Origin: an uncultured Collinsella sp.
GTDB lineage: Bacteria; Actinomycetota; Coriobacteriia; Coriobacteriales; Coriobacteriaceae
Assembly: GCA_900551605.1 (NCBI GenBank)
Contig: URWS01000128.1
Location: forward strand, 1-5,188
DNA: 5,188 nucleotides
Direction of reading: 5' to 3'
The notes below the pieces were generated by a model. The model saw only the letters and a list, made by a program, of their open reading frames with translations. It did not search any database and was not told the origin of the DNA. The translations under genes were made by a program, and so were the position numbers. Numbering within the stretch: the first letter of the stretch is position 1; every line of letters starts with the position of its first letter. Below, piece after piece: positions 1-5,188 of the stretch.

Positions 1-50
1 GATCTACACTTATGCGATCGTCGGCAGCGTCAGATGTGTATAAGAGACAG
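1..50 (+). other. Illumina Nextera adapter (non-biological)
   Basis: This is library sequence left in the assembly. Positions 1-9 (gatctacac) match the end of the P5 primer, 10-17 (ttatgcga) are an 8-base i5 index, 18-31 (tcgtcggcagcgtc) are the Read 1 adapter, and 32-50 (agatgtgtataagagacag) are the Tn5 mosaic end. The order and lengths fit the Nextera design exactly. I recall ttatgcga as index S522, but that is memory. Any reading frame entering this stretch carries adapter-coded residues, so the cysteine synthase gene is artificially truncated here. Confidence 0.98.
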
Positions 51-258
51 AGTCGCCACCGCGCACGAGCTTGCCGGCCTTCTCGGCCTCGTCGATCATG
101 TTCTTGGCGACGCGGTCTTTGACGGAGCCGGCGGGGTTGAAGTATTCCAGCTTGACGAGCACGCGGGCCTTGAGGTCCTCGTCGGCCTCAAAGTGGGTGA
201 GCTCCAGAAGCGGAGTGTGGCCGATAAGCTGATCGATGGACGTGTAAACCTTGCTCAT
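51..258 (-). CDS. cysK: Cysteine synthase A (O-acetylserine sulfhydrylase), N-terminal fragment
   Basis: CysK makes L-cysteine from O-acetylserine and sulfide, using pyridoxal phosphate, in the cytoplasm. Only the first 69 codons are genomic; the frame then enters adapter. The visible part has the family N-terminus (IGHTPLLEL, residues 13-21) and the PLP motif NPAGSVKDR (residues 41-49), in which Lys47 should form the Schiff base with the cofactor. Family members are about 300-310 residues, so roughly three quarters is missing, including the substrate-binding loop (TSGNTG) expected just past the break. The ATG at 258-256 is preceded by a strong Shine-Dalgarno GGAGG (265-269 on the plus strand) six bases upstream. 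The gene is divergent from an Rrf2-family regulator. Cystathionine beta-synthase-like enzymes share the motif, but the short N-terminus favours CysK. Confidence 0.93.
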
Positions 259-290
259 GGTGAACCTCCAAAGTGTTCAAGTTGCTGGAT

Positions 291-308
291 ACCGTGTGGT
301 TTTACGGT
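291..308 (-). promoter_or_regulatory. Small hairpin in the probable cysK leader
   Basis: Minus-strand accgt and acggt form a 5-bp stem around an 8-base loop, about 30-50 bases before the cysK start. No U-run follows, so it is not a terminator. It could affect leader RNA or be chance. It does not match any riboswitch I can recognise. Confidence 0.25.
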
Positions 309-330
309 GTGTCTAACAGCCAAACCCACA

Positions 331-343
331 AACCTAATAGGTT
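331..343. promoter_or_regulatory. Perfect dyad aacctaataggtt, candidate operator
   Basis: Two 6-bp arms (aaccta/taggtt) flank a single central base in the AT-rich spacer between cysK and the divergent Rrf2-family gene. It lies just downstream of the -10 proposed for cysK, where a bound repressor would block transcription. Rrf2 proteins bind dyads as dimers, so the adjacent regulator is a natural candidate. I could not match it to a published Rrf2 or CymR consensus, and binding is inference. Confidence 0.35.
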
Positions 344-365
344 GTTCGTTTATCTGTTGGAAAGC

Positions 366-394
366 ATAGTAGACAGTAAAGCCTAGTAATGCAA
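366..394 (-). promoter_or_regulatory. Predicted sigma-A type promoter of cysK
   Basis: Read on the minus strand, a -35 box TTGCAT (394-389) and a -10 box TACTAT (371-366) are separated by exactly 17 bases. Both are close to the TTGACA/TATAAT consensus and correctly oriented for cysK. Transcription would start near 358-360, giving a leader of about 100 bases that contains the 331-343 dyad and the 291-308 hairpin. Prediction by eye only. Confidence 0.5.
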
Positions 395-447
395 TAGGAA
401 ATAGGAGATTATTTCAAGTTGATGAACCACCTTGACCGGAACGAGTA

Positions 448-475
448 TTTTCAAAACCACTTTTTCGGATAGAAT
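448..475 (+). promoter_or_regulatory. Predicted promoter of the Rrf2-family regulator
   Basis: A weak -35 TTTTCA (448-453) and a good -10 TAGAAT (470-475) have a 16-base spacer. The start would fall near 482, leaving a short leader of about 28 bases before the ATG at 511. An imperfect dyad (415-434, caag...cttg) lies just upstream, and ttcaagttg occurs twice in the spacer (276-284 and 413-421), making possible regulator half-sites. The spacer therefore holds one promoter candidate for each divergent gene. Confidence 0.4.
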
Positions 476-510
476 TTCTAGGACTAAAAGACCGAAAGGC
501 AGCACTCTAT

Positions 511-939
511 ATGTTGGTTTCTACTAAGGGCAGGTATGCCCTGCGCGTTATGGTCGACCTGGCCGAGCACCAGGCGGCGGGCCGTATTCCCCTCAAAGAG
601 ATCGCCGCGCGTCAGGGTATTTCGGAGAAGTACCTCGAGAATATTCTGGCGACGCTCGTTCGCGCCAATATGCTCTCGGGCATGCGCGGCAAGGGCGGCG
701 GCTATGTGCTCACGCGCCCGCCCGAGCAGTACACGGTAGGCGAGATCCTGCGCCTGACCGAGGGCAGCCTGGCACCGGTTGCCTGCCTTGATGGCGACTG
801 CAAGGGCTGTTCGCGCTCGGATGAGTGTCCCACGCTCGACGTGTGGAAGAACCTGGACAAGCTCATCAACGACTACCTTGACGGCGTGACGCTCGACCAA
901 CTTGTCGCTCACAACGAGGGCTACGACTACGTAATCTAG
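511..939 (+). CDS. Rrf2-family transcriptional regulator (IscR/CymR-like) with putative Fe-S cysteines
   Basis: A 142-residue cytoplasmic DNA-binding protein of normal family length. It starts with the hallmark N-terminus STKGRYALR (residues 4-12). The winged helix-turn-helix follows: LKEIAARQGIS (28-38), recognition helix about 39-51, and a wing with RGKGGGYVL (59-67). The sensor part has four cysteines, Cys92, Cys97, Cys100 and Cys106, ahead of a conserved Trp112, and a long dimerisation helix after that. IscR uses three cysteines plus His107. The residue aligned to that His is Leu109 here, so Cys97 may act as the fourth ligand. B. subtilis CymR lacks such cysteines. Start choice: ATG at 511 yields exactly the family N-terminus, although the best Shine-Dalgarno (AAAGG, 495-499) is 11 bases away. 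Divergence from cysK suggests control of cysteine or Fe-S metabolism. Family is certain; effector and targets are inferred. Confidence 0.93.
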   Translation: MLVSTKGRYALRVMVDLAEHQAAGRIPLKEIAARQGISEKYLENILATLVRANMLSGMRGKGGGYVLTRPPEQYTVGEILRLTEGSLAPVACLDGDCKGCSRSDECPTLDVWKNLDKLINDYLDGVTLDQLVAHNEGYDYVI

Positions 940-950
940 CCTACCTGCCA

Positions 951-977
951 TTTGGGGACGGGGTAGAAATGGTCGAT
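951..977. repeat. Degenerate 'ttggggacgg' repeat, single half-copy
   Basis: Positions 952-961 repeat the 10-mer ttggggacgg found in the arms of the perfect palindrome at 2113-2201. The following bases (ggtagaaatggtcga) also resemble the palindrome's continuation (aggaaaacggatca) with substitutions and small indels. No opposing arm is present nearby, so this looks like a diverged or half copy of the same repeat family, placed just after the regulator's stop codon. Confidence 0.5.
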
Positions 978-1007
978 TTTCTTGCCCTCTGAGGCTTGGC
1001 AAATGAC

Positions 1008-1044
1008 AAGGCCGCCCATCGTTGCGATGGACGGCCTTCGTTTT
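1008..1044 (+). terminator. Intrinsic terminator after the Rrf2-family gene
   Basis: A stem of aaggccg + ccatcg against cgatgg + cggcctt (13 pairs, one C/A mismatch) closes a 3-base loop and is followed by cgtttt. It lies about 70 bases after the regulator's stop. The T-run is short, so efficiency is uncertain. The opposite strand has only a broken T-run (ttgtcattt), but the hairpin could also limit read-through from the convergent membrane-protein gene. Confidence 0.75.
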
Positions 1045-1075
1045 GGCATGTTGTGGCGGTCCGTATCCGGTCGCA

Positions 1076-1441
1076 TTAGTTCCTGGCGATGCTGTCGAGA
1101 ATGCTGCGCATAATGGATACCACGATGCTGCCCATAAAGGCCGATCCAAAGCTGGCAATGGAGATACCCGCGCCCAGCAGATTGACCGACAGGTAGCTGG
1201 CCAGCTCGAGCATAAAGCTGTTGACTACGAGCTGAAAAATACCAAGCGTGATAATAGTGAGCGGCAGCGAGATGACCGTCAGGAACGGCTTGACGAGCGA
1301 GTCGACGATGTTGAGGAACAGTCCCACGAAGGCAAAGCAGACCCAGGCGTCGGCCATGCCGAAGGGCTGAATGCCGGGGACGAGAAACGTTGCGATCGCG
1401 ATGGCGATTGAGGTCAAAAGCCAGTTGAGCAAAAAGCGCAT
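1076..1441 (-). CDS. Phage-holin-4_2/YvlD-family small membrane protein
   Basis: A 121-residue, very hydrophobic inner-membrane protein of the Pfam Phage_holin_4_2 (PF04020) type, which includes B. subtilis YvlD. Four probable membrane segments lie near residues 3-22, 31-52, 55-79 and 97-115. The family signature is clear: FVGLFLNIVDSLVKP (38-52) followed by LPLTIITLGIFQLVVN (59-74). Length is normal. Most members are chromosomal housekeeping proteins of unknown function, and the holin name is historical; no endolysin or other phage gene is near. The ATG at 1441-1439 has a Shine-Dalgarno (AAAGGA in minus-strand reading) about eight bases upstream. The gene is convergent with the Rrf2-family gene and divergent from the YerC-like gene. 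I found no convincing promoter for it. Confidence 0.88.
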   Translation of the reverse strand: MRFLLNWLLTSIAIAIATFLVPGIQPFGMADAWVCFAFVGLFLNIVDSLVKPFLTVISLPLTIITLGIFQLVVNSFMLELASYLSVNLLGAGISIASFGSAFMGSIVVSIMRSILDSIARN

Positions 1442-1628
1442 GGTGGGATTCCTTTCTTGCGCATGGCGTGGTGAGGGAGCGTGAGGGGCACATACCTTTG
1501 CAACTCGGATGGATGCGCGGGCTCGGCCCTGTTCGGCCGCCCATTGTCTCAGATATTCGTGGAGCTTGCGTGCGCATTCGGTTTCAAAACGGCGTTCGTC
1601 CTAGAAAATGTGCCGCTGGCAGAGAGTC

Positions 1629-1659
1629 TTGTCGCTTTAGTTTGGTGGTGTGCTAAACT
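1629..1659 (+). promoter_or_regulatory. Predicted extended -10 promoter of the YerC-like gene
   Basis: An extended -10 box, TGC-TAAACT (1651-1659), is preceded by a possible -35 TTGTCG (1629-1634) at a long 19-base spacing. Extended -10 promoters tolerate poor -35 contacts. Transcription would start near 1666, giving a leader of about 100 bases. Prediction by eye. Confidence 0.4.
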
Positions 1660-1663
1660 GCTA

Positions 1664-1717
1664 CGGGCAAATGGCCCATGCATAGTTTTATTGCATATTA
1701 CGGGTGAACGATGCCCG
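1664..1717 (+). promoter_or_regulatory. Leader with short competing dyads
   Basis: Arms cgggca (1664-1669) and tgcccg (1712-1717) can pair around an inner stem atgca/tgcat (1678-1682/1692-1696). The same arms can instead form two local hairpins: gggc/gccc (1665-1668/1674-1677) and cggg/cccg (1701-1704/1714-1717). The two folds exclude each other. The second local hairpin covers the possible ribosome site of the short ORF at 1711. Stems are only 4-6 bp, so function is speculative. Confidence 0.3.
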
Positions 1718-1761
1718 ATGTCAGTATCAACTTCGATGCCTTTTGGCGGGTTTGGCGGTGA
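1711..1761 (+). CDS. Possible 16-codon leader peptide with two Trp codons
   Basis: ATG at 1711 opens a 16-residue frame (MPDVSINFDAFWRVWR) ending in TGA at 1759-1761, three bases before the ATG of the YerC-like gene and in its frame. Trp12 and Trp15 lie near the end. A weak Shine-Dalgarno-like GGGTG (1702-1706) is four bases upstream. The position would allow translational coupling to the TrpR-like gene. No protein evidence exists and two Trp codons in G/T-rich DNA can arise by chance, so this is a candidate only. Confidence 0.25.
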   Translation: MPDVSINFDAFWRVWR

Positions 1762-1764
1762 TCG

Positions 1765-2064
1765 ATGAATATCGAGAACATGTTTGACAAGCCTGATGTC
1801 AAGCAGCTGGTCCACGCATTTAGCCTTTTGGACGACGAGAAGGATATCCAAGCGTTTTTGACCGATATCTGCACGCCGCGCGAGATTTGCGATCTATCGC
1901 AGCGTCTGCAGGTCGCGCGTTACCTGGACGAGGGTGAGCCCTATGTCGAGGTTCAGGCGCGTACCGGCGCTTCGTCCACCACGGTGAGCCGTGTGTCCAA
2001 GGCGCTCAACGGCGAGTACGGTGGCTATCGCAAGATCCTCATTAAGCTGGAGGATGGCGAGTAG
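1765..2064 (+). CDS. yerC: TrpR-related protein of the YerC/YecD family
   Basis: A 99-residue helical protein related to the tryptophan repressor TrpR. Family marks are CTPREICDLSQRLQVAR (residues 36-52), very like the CTVNEIQSLSQRLQVA of B. subtilis YerC as I recall it, and the helix-turn-helix around 59-81 with GASSTTVSRV (68-77). Length is typical. YerC proteins are presumed cytoplasmic DNA-binding regulators, but their ligand and targets are not generally known, so tryptophan sensing should not be assumed. The ATG at 1765 is the first start after an in-frame TGA at 1759-1761. A GGAGG-like GGCGG lies six bases upstream. The gene appears monocistronic: its own promoter candidate lies upstream and a strong terminator follows 23 bases after the stop codon. 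Confidence 0.92.
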   Translation: MNIENMFDKPDVKQLVHAFSLLDDEKDIQAFLTDICTPREICDLSQRLQVARYLDEGEPYVEVQARTGASSTTVSRVSKALNGEYGGYRKILIKLEDGE

Positions 2065-2087
2065 GCCGCGCCAAAAACGAATTGCGC

Positions 2088-2115
2088 AAAACCGCTCCTC
2101 CGGGGGCGGTTTTTT
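2088..2115 (+). terminator. Strong intrinsic terminator of the YerC-like gene
   Basis: An 11-bp stem (aaaaccgctcc/ggggcggtttt, one G-U pair) with a 4-base loop tccg is followed directly by a run of six T (2110-2115). It sits 23 bases after the stop codon. Its T-run overlaps by three bases the left arm of the large palindrome at 2113-2201. Confidence 0.9.
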
Positions 2116-2201
2116 GATCCCTTGGGGACGGAGGAAAACGGATCACCGGGTTAGACTGACCCCCTCGATGATCCGTTTTCCTCCGTCCCCAAGGGATCAA
2201 A
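2113..2201. repeat. Perfect 33-bp inverted repeat (REP/MITE-like palindrome)
   Basis: The left arm 2113-2145 and right arm 2169-2201 are exact reverse complements over 33 bases, with a 23-base asymmetric spacer (2146-2168). The arms include the core ttggggacggaggaaaac. No T-run follows, and the gene upstream already has its own terminator, so termination is not its obvious job. A diverged half-copy lies at 951-977. An extragenic hairpin with a recurring core fits REP-type or other small non-autonomous mobile elements, whose transposase (IS200/RAYT type) would be elsewhere. Mobility is inference; no transposase is in the window. Confidence 0.85.
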
Positions 2202-2275
2202 TCTGTTGGCGTGGGGCAAATGTGTCCGCTTGGGCGGGTAGGATGGATACATTGATTATTGCGAACAGTTTGAGC

Positions 2276-2280
2276 GGAGG
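2276..2280 (+). promoter_or_regulatory. Shine-Dalgarno GGAGG with short spacing
   Basis: GGAGG ends only three bases before the ATG at 2284, closer than the usual 5-9. No other ATG lies between the in-frame stop at 2239-2241 and 2284, so the start is still the best choice. A weak promoter (TTGGGC 2230-2235, GATTAT 2254-2259, 18-base spacing) may lie upstream. Confidence 0.55.
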
Positions 2281-2283
2281 ACC

Positions 2284-5161
2284 ATGCCTGTTCGAATCTA
2301 TACCACCAATGCCGGCACGGATTTGAGCGATGCCGAGTCGGCGCTGCTTGCCGACCTTATTGCCCACCACGGGCGTGCCGTGTTGCTGGCGCCAACGTTT
2401 GCCGAGCTCGACCTGTGCCGTCATGATGCGGCGGAAGCCGGCGTTTCGCTGGGTATCGACTACAAGACGCCTACATCGTGGCTTCGCTCGCTTTGGGAGC
2501 TTTTGGGCGACGGGCGCGGTTTCGTCAACAACCTGCAGCGCCAGATGCTGTTTTCGGACATGGTCACGCGTCTCGACGATGCCGACCTGCAGCCGCTTTC
2601 GCGCAGCCAGGGCGCGGTGCGCATGCTTGCGCGCATGGCCCGCGATGTGCTGCCGGGTGTGGCGGGGACGACGGCCGAGCGATGCGGTGGCAACAATTGC
2701 CAGCCTGAGCCAAAAAGCGATGCCGAGGCTCGTGTGTTCGAGCTTTTGCGTGCCTACGCGGACGGCTTGGACCGTCGAGATATGGTCGAGCCCTGCGAGG
2801 CAGCCGACATTATGGCCGGTACCCTGGCCGATAGCCTGCCGGCGTGCACCCGCGCCGTGTGCGTGCGCGGTATCACGTCGTTTACGCACGGTCTGCTCGA
2901 GCTGCTGTCTGCCGTGGCGAACAATGGGGGAGAGGTCGTCGTGCTGCTTGCCCGCGAGCAGGCGGCGATGCGCGAGGAGCTTGCCGCGGCATTTGATGCC
3001 CGCGGTGTGCTGTTTGAGGTCGGGCCGTTGGGGGAGGACGCCGTCGCGTTTGAGGCCGCTTGCGGGAGCGCCACTCAGCCTGCCTTTATTGAGGTCGCCG
3101 GCCCCCATGCCCGTGCTCATGTCTATGCGGACGCCATCGATAAGTTGGTGAAAACGCACAAGGAGTCCAAGGCCGATAAAGCTACTGCAACGCCCGCCGA
3201 CCCTGCGCGCGTGCTCGTTGTTTCTGCCCGGGCACCCCAGCTGTTCGGTGAGCTCGCCTCTCGTCTGGCGGCTCGTCATATCGCCGCCGAGACAGCTGAG
3301 TTCACGGCGTTTTCCCAATCCATGGCGGGCAGGCAGTTTGCGGCGCTTGCCGGTCTGATCGAGCGCATGAAGGCCGCCGATGATGGTGCGGCGTCAAAGA
3401 CCGAGTGGTGGCCCGCGCCGGAGCTTACCGACTGGATCTACAGTCCGCTTTCGGGCGCTGATGCCGTCAATGCCCGTACCTTCGATAAGAATATGCGTCT
3501 CTCGCGCAGCAAGACTACCGCGGGCGTTAAGAGCCTGCTGCAGAGTGTCCAAGGCCAGGTGAGGGGCGCGCGCAAGGCGGCGAGCGACGAGAACTGGTTT
3601 AAGAACGTGCCGTGTGTGGTTTCGGACGTGTTCCAGGCACTGTGGCGTGACAAGCCCGTGACGGCGCTTAAGGCCATGCTTGCCGTTGCCGAGGCGTTGC
3701 CCGATCGCTCGCTGGGCAGCTTGGATGGCCAGGCCCGTCGCCAGGCGGAGGTGGCCCTGCTGCGCCACGTCATCGACATCCTTATGAATGGCGCCCGCGC
3801 GCTCGACGTGTCGCAGGCCGCGACCGTGCCCGTGCTCGATGGCGTTCGCACCAAGGTGGACAAGCGTAGCACCGCCTACGATTACGAGACCTACGAGGTT
3901 GACCGTGCGCCACGTGCTCAGGTTCGTTTTGCTTCGCTTGCCGATGCGGCGGCTCTGCGCCCCGGCAGCTACGATGCCGTGCTGTTTGCCGATGTCGATC
4001 TGGACAGTTATCCGCTCTCACATGAGGAGGGTCCGCTGGCCGCGCTGACGGCGAGCCTTGGTCGCGAGGACGTGACGCTTGAGCCTGCGGCCTTGCTGCG
4101 CGTGCGCTTTGGCCACGCGATGCAGGCGGCACGCGGCCCGGTTGCGCTTGCGCGCGTGACGCACGATCGCCAGGCGCGCAAGCGCTATCCAGCTGCCGTG
4201 TGGACCGAGTTGCGGGCGCATGCCGAGGCCGCTGAAGCTGCTAAGGCCGCAGACGCCGACAAGGCAGCTGACGACGCCAAGGCCGCTGACGACGCCAAGG
4301 CCGCTGACGCCGACAAGGTCACCGGCGCCGCTAAGGCGACGTGCGTGGGCGAGGGCGATATCGTAAGGGACTTCGACCCCGCCGCCGGCGAAGGGCTCGA
4401 GCGCAAGCGGGTCGCATGCGAAGCCCCTCAGCATCTGAGCGCCGAGGCCGTGCCGTATCTGGTTTTGCGCCGCCGCGATGGTGAGGGCGAGGATGCGCCG
4501 CTCGTGCCGCGTTTAACGTCCGCCTCGCAGATCGAGGCCTATTCCACCTGTCCGCTGTGCTGGTTTGTGTCCTATCGCGTAAAACCCCAGTCTATCGATG
4601 CGGGCTTTGGCAACATGGAGAAGGGCAACTTTGTACACGACGTGTTGGAGCACCTGCATGCTCGCCTGCCGCAGGAAGGTATGGAGCGCGTGACGCCCAT
4701 GAACTTGCCGCGCGCACAGGAGCTGCTGCGCGAGGTCTTCGACGAGACCCTGGCCGAGCACGCCGGCAAGCGCGGTACCGAGGGCCCGCTCGTGCCGCTC
4801 TCTCCGGTGGAGGAGCGCCAGGTGGCCGAGATCTTGCCGCAGCTGGAGGGCGTGCTCGCCTATGAGTCCAAGGCGCTTGCGCCCTTTGTTCCGCGCTACC
4901 TGGAATTTGCGTTTAACGAGCTTAAGGTCGAGTATGCAGGTTGGCCGCTCGGCGGGCGCATCGACCGCGTGGACGTGGATGCCGAGGACCGTGCCGTGGT
5001 GATCGACTACAAGCATCGTTCGGGCGTCGAGGAATATAAGCTCGCCGACCCCACGGTGTTCGACGAGAAGACGGGCGCGGTGCCCGCCGACGACCCGCGT
5101 TGGTTGCCGTCGCATACCCAGACGCTCATCTACGCGCAGGCCATGCGGCGGGCGCTGGACT
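2284..5161 (+). CDS. addB: AddB-like PD-(D/E)XK nuclease / inactivated helicase subunit, 3' truncated
   Basis: A continuous frame of 959 genomic codons without a stop; it then enters adapter at 5162. AddB works with AddA to unwind and resect double-strand DNA ends for recombinational repair. Residues 1 to about 640 have the layout of the helicase-like part, including AVLLAPTFAEL near residue 34, but no Walker A P-loop: the expected place near residue 9 reads TTNAGTDLSD. A repetitive Ala/Asp/Lys linker spans about 647-682. The RecB-type nuclease follows: SASQIEAYSTCPLCWF (746-761) with Cys756 and Cys759, GNFVHDVLE with His785, GRIDRVD with Asp894, IDYK with Asp908 and Lys910, and the QxxxY motif Gln946/Tyr950. 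These are the expected catalytic residues. AddB is usually about 1,100-1,170 residues, so the last 150 or so, with the remaining Fe-S cysteines, are missing. An AddA-like gene would be expected downstream. Alternative name: generic PD-(D/E)XK nuclease family protein. Confidence 0.87.
4222..4332 (+). repeat. In-frame Ala/Asp/Lys repeat linker with 18-bp tandem units
   Basis: Inside the AddB-like gene, the 18-bp unit gctgacgacgccaaggcc (ADDAKA) occurs twice exactly (4267-4284, 4285-4302), followed by a partial third copy. Looser repeats of the same flavour flank it from 4222 to about 4332. Units are multiples of three, so copy changes keep the frame. It encodes a charged, Ala-rich and probably helical or flexible linker between the helicase-like part and the nuclease domain. 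Copy number is likely to vary among strains by slippage. Confidence 0.8.
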
Positions 5162-5188
5162 CTGTCTCTTATACACATCTGACGCTGC
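5162..5188 (-). other. Illumina Nextera adapter, reverse complement (non-biological)
   Basis: Positions 5162-5180 (ctgtctcttatacacatct) are the reverse complement of the Tn5 mosaic end and 5181-5188 (gacgctgc) the start of the reverse-complemented Read 1 adapter. Together they mirror positions 24-50 perfectly over 27 bases. This is read-through adapter, not part of the AddB-like gene or a transposon end. Confidence 0.98.

Larger units (their letters stand above)
1442..1764. other. 323-bp intergenic region between divergent genes
   Basis: The left part (about 1460-1620) is GC-rich, and I see no gene, RNA or good promoter in it on either strand. Open frames crossing it do not show plausible protein sequence. 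The right part (1620-1764) becomes AT-richer and holds the proposed promoter, leader dyads and short leader ORF of the YerC-like gene. The length suits two separate promoters. Confidence 0.6.

Noticed and set aside
10..369. Frames crossing the left end with adapter-coded residues, including a plus-strand frame starting MCIRDR
   Set aside because: Start or tail is encoded by adapter; the plus-strand frame is antisense to cysK.
484..1158. Minus-strand frame of 224 codons opposite the Rrf2-family gene
   Set aside because: Antisense shadow of a well-supported gene in high-GC DNA; composition is Arg/Ala/His-rich with no family resemblance.
1076..1441. Prophage remnant because of the holin name
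   Set aside because: PF04020/YvlD proteins are common chromosomal proteins; no other phage genes or attachment sites are visible.
936..1577. Minus-strand frame of 213 codons overlapping the membrane protein
   Set aside because: Same strand, different frame from a clear holin-family gene; sequence is not protein-like.
2113..2201. Palindrome as a second transcription terminator
   Set aside because: No T-run follows the right arm on either strand beyond three bases, and a complete terminator lies just upstream at 2088-2115.
2197..3318. Minus-strand frame of 373 codons and a plus-strand frame at 2330-3151
   Set aside because: Both overlap the AddB-like gene, whose 959-codon frame with nuclease motifs explains the region; GC-rich shadow frames.
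4513..5178. Minus-strand frame of 221 codons starting MCIRDR
   Set aside because: Its start lies in adapter and it is antisense to the nuclease domain.
1..5188. 27-bp terminal inverted repeats suggesting a composite transposon
   Set aside because: They match Nextera adapter and Tn5 mosaic end, including P5 end and an 8-base index; they are library artefacts.

Overview
This 5,188-base window is an assembled contig rather than a clean genome slice. Positions 1-50 and 5162-5188 are Illumina Nextera library adapter, each including the 19-bp Tn5 mosaic end. Real genomic sequence runs from about 51 to 5161, and the first and last genes are cut by these artificial ends. The coding regions are GC-rich with G/C-rich third positions, and the intergenic spacers are more AT-rich. 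Firmicute-like protein families (a CymR/IscR-type Rrf2 regulator, a YerC-type TrpR relative, an AddB-like nuclease) in a high-GC background suggest a gut Coriobacteriia bacterium. Collinsella or a close relative is my best guess, from memory and unchecked.

Layout. Left (51-510): the 5' end of a cysteine synthase gene (cysK, minus strand) is divergent from an Rrf2-family transcription factor (plus strand, 511-939). They share an AT-rich spacer with a good promoter candidate for each gene and several dyad or repeated motifs. Middle (940-1441): after the regulator come a decayed 'ttggggacgg' repeat and a hairpin terminator, then a convergent four-helix membrane protein of the phage-holin-4_2/YvlD family (minus strand, 1076-1441). 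Spacer (1442-1764): it holds an extended -10 promoter, short competing dyads, and a 16-codon leader-like ORF with two Trp codons ending 3 bases before the next gene. Then comes a TrpR-like protein of the YerC/YecD family (1765-2064) with a strong intrinsic terminator. A perfect 33-bp inverted repeat (2113-2201) abuts that terminator. Right (2284-5161): a long open frame (959 genomic codons, no stop) encodes an AddB-like PD-(D/E)XK nuclease/inactivated-helicase subunit with a repetitive Ala/Asp/Lys linker.

How the parts may work together. The Rrf2-cysK pair resembles the CymR-CysK cysteine-control circuit of Firmicutes, but this Rrf2 protein keeps four cysteines that could hold an Fe-S cluster, so it could link cysteine supply and Fe-S status. 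The YerC-like protein is a putative DNA-binding regulator with unknown targets. The AddB-like protein would pair with an AddA-type helicase-nuclease, probably encoded beyond the contig end, in double-strand-break repair. I see no tRNA, rRNA, CRISPR array, transposase or phage structural gene. I found no convincing new multi-gene system. The best leads are the 33-bp palindrome, the divergent regulator-cysK pair with unusual cysteines, and the Trp-containing leader in front of a TrpR-like gene.
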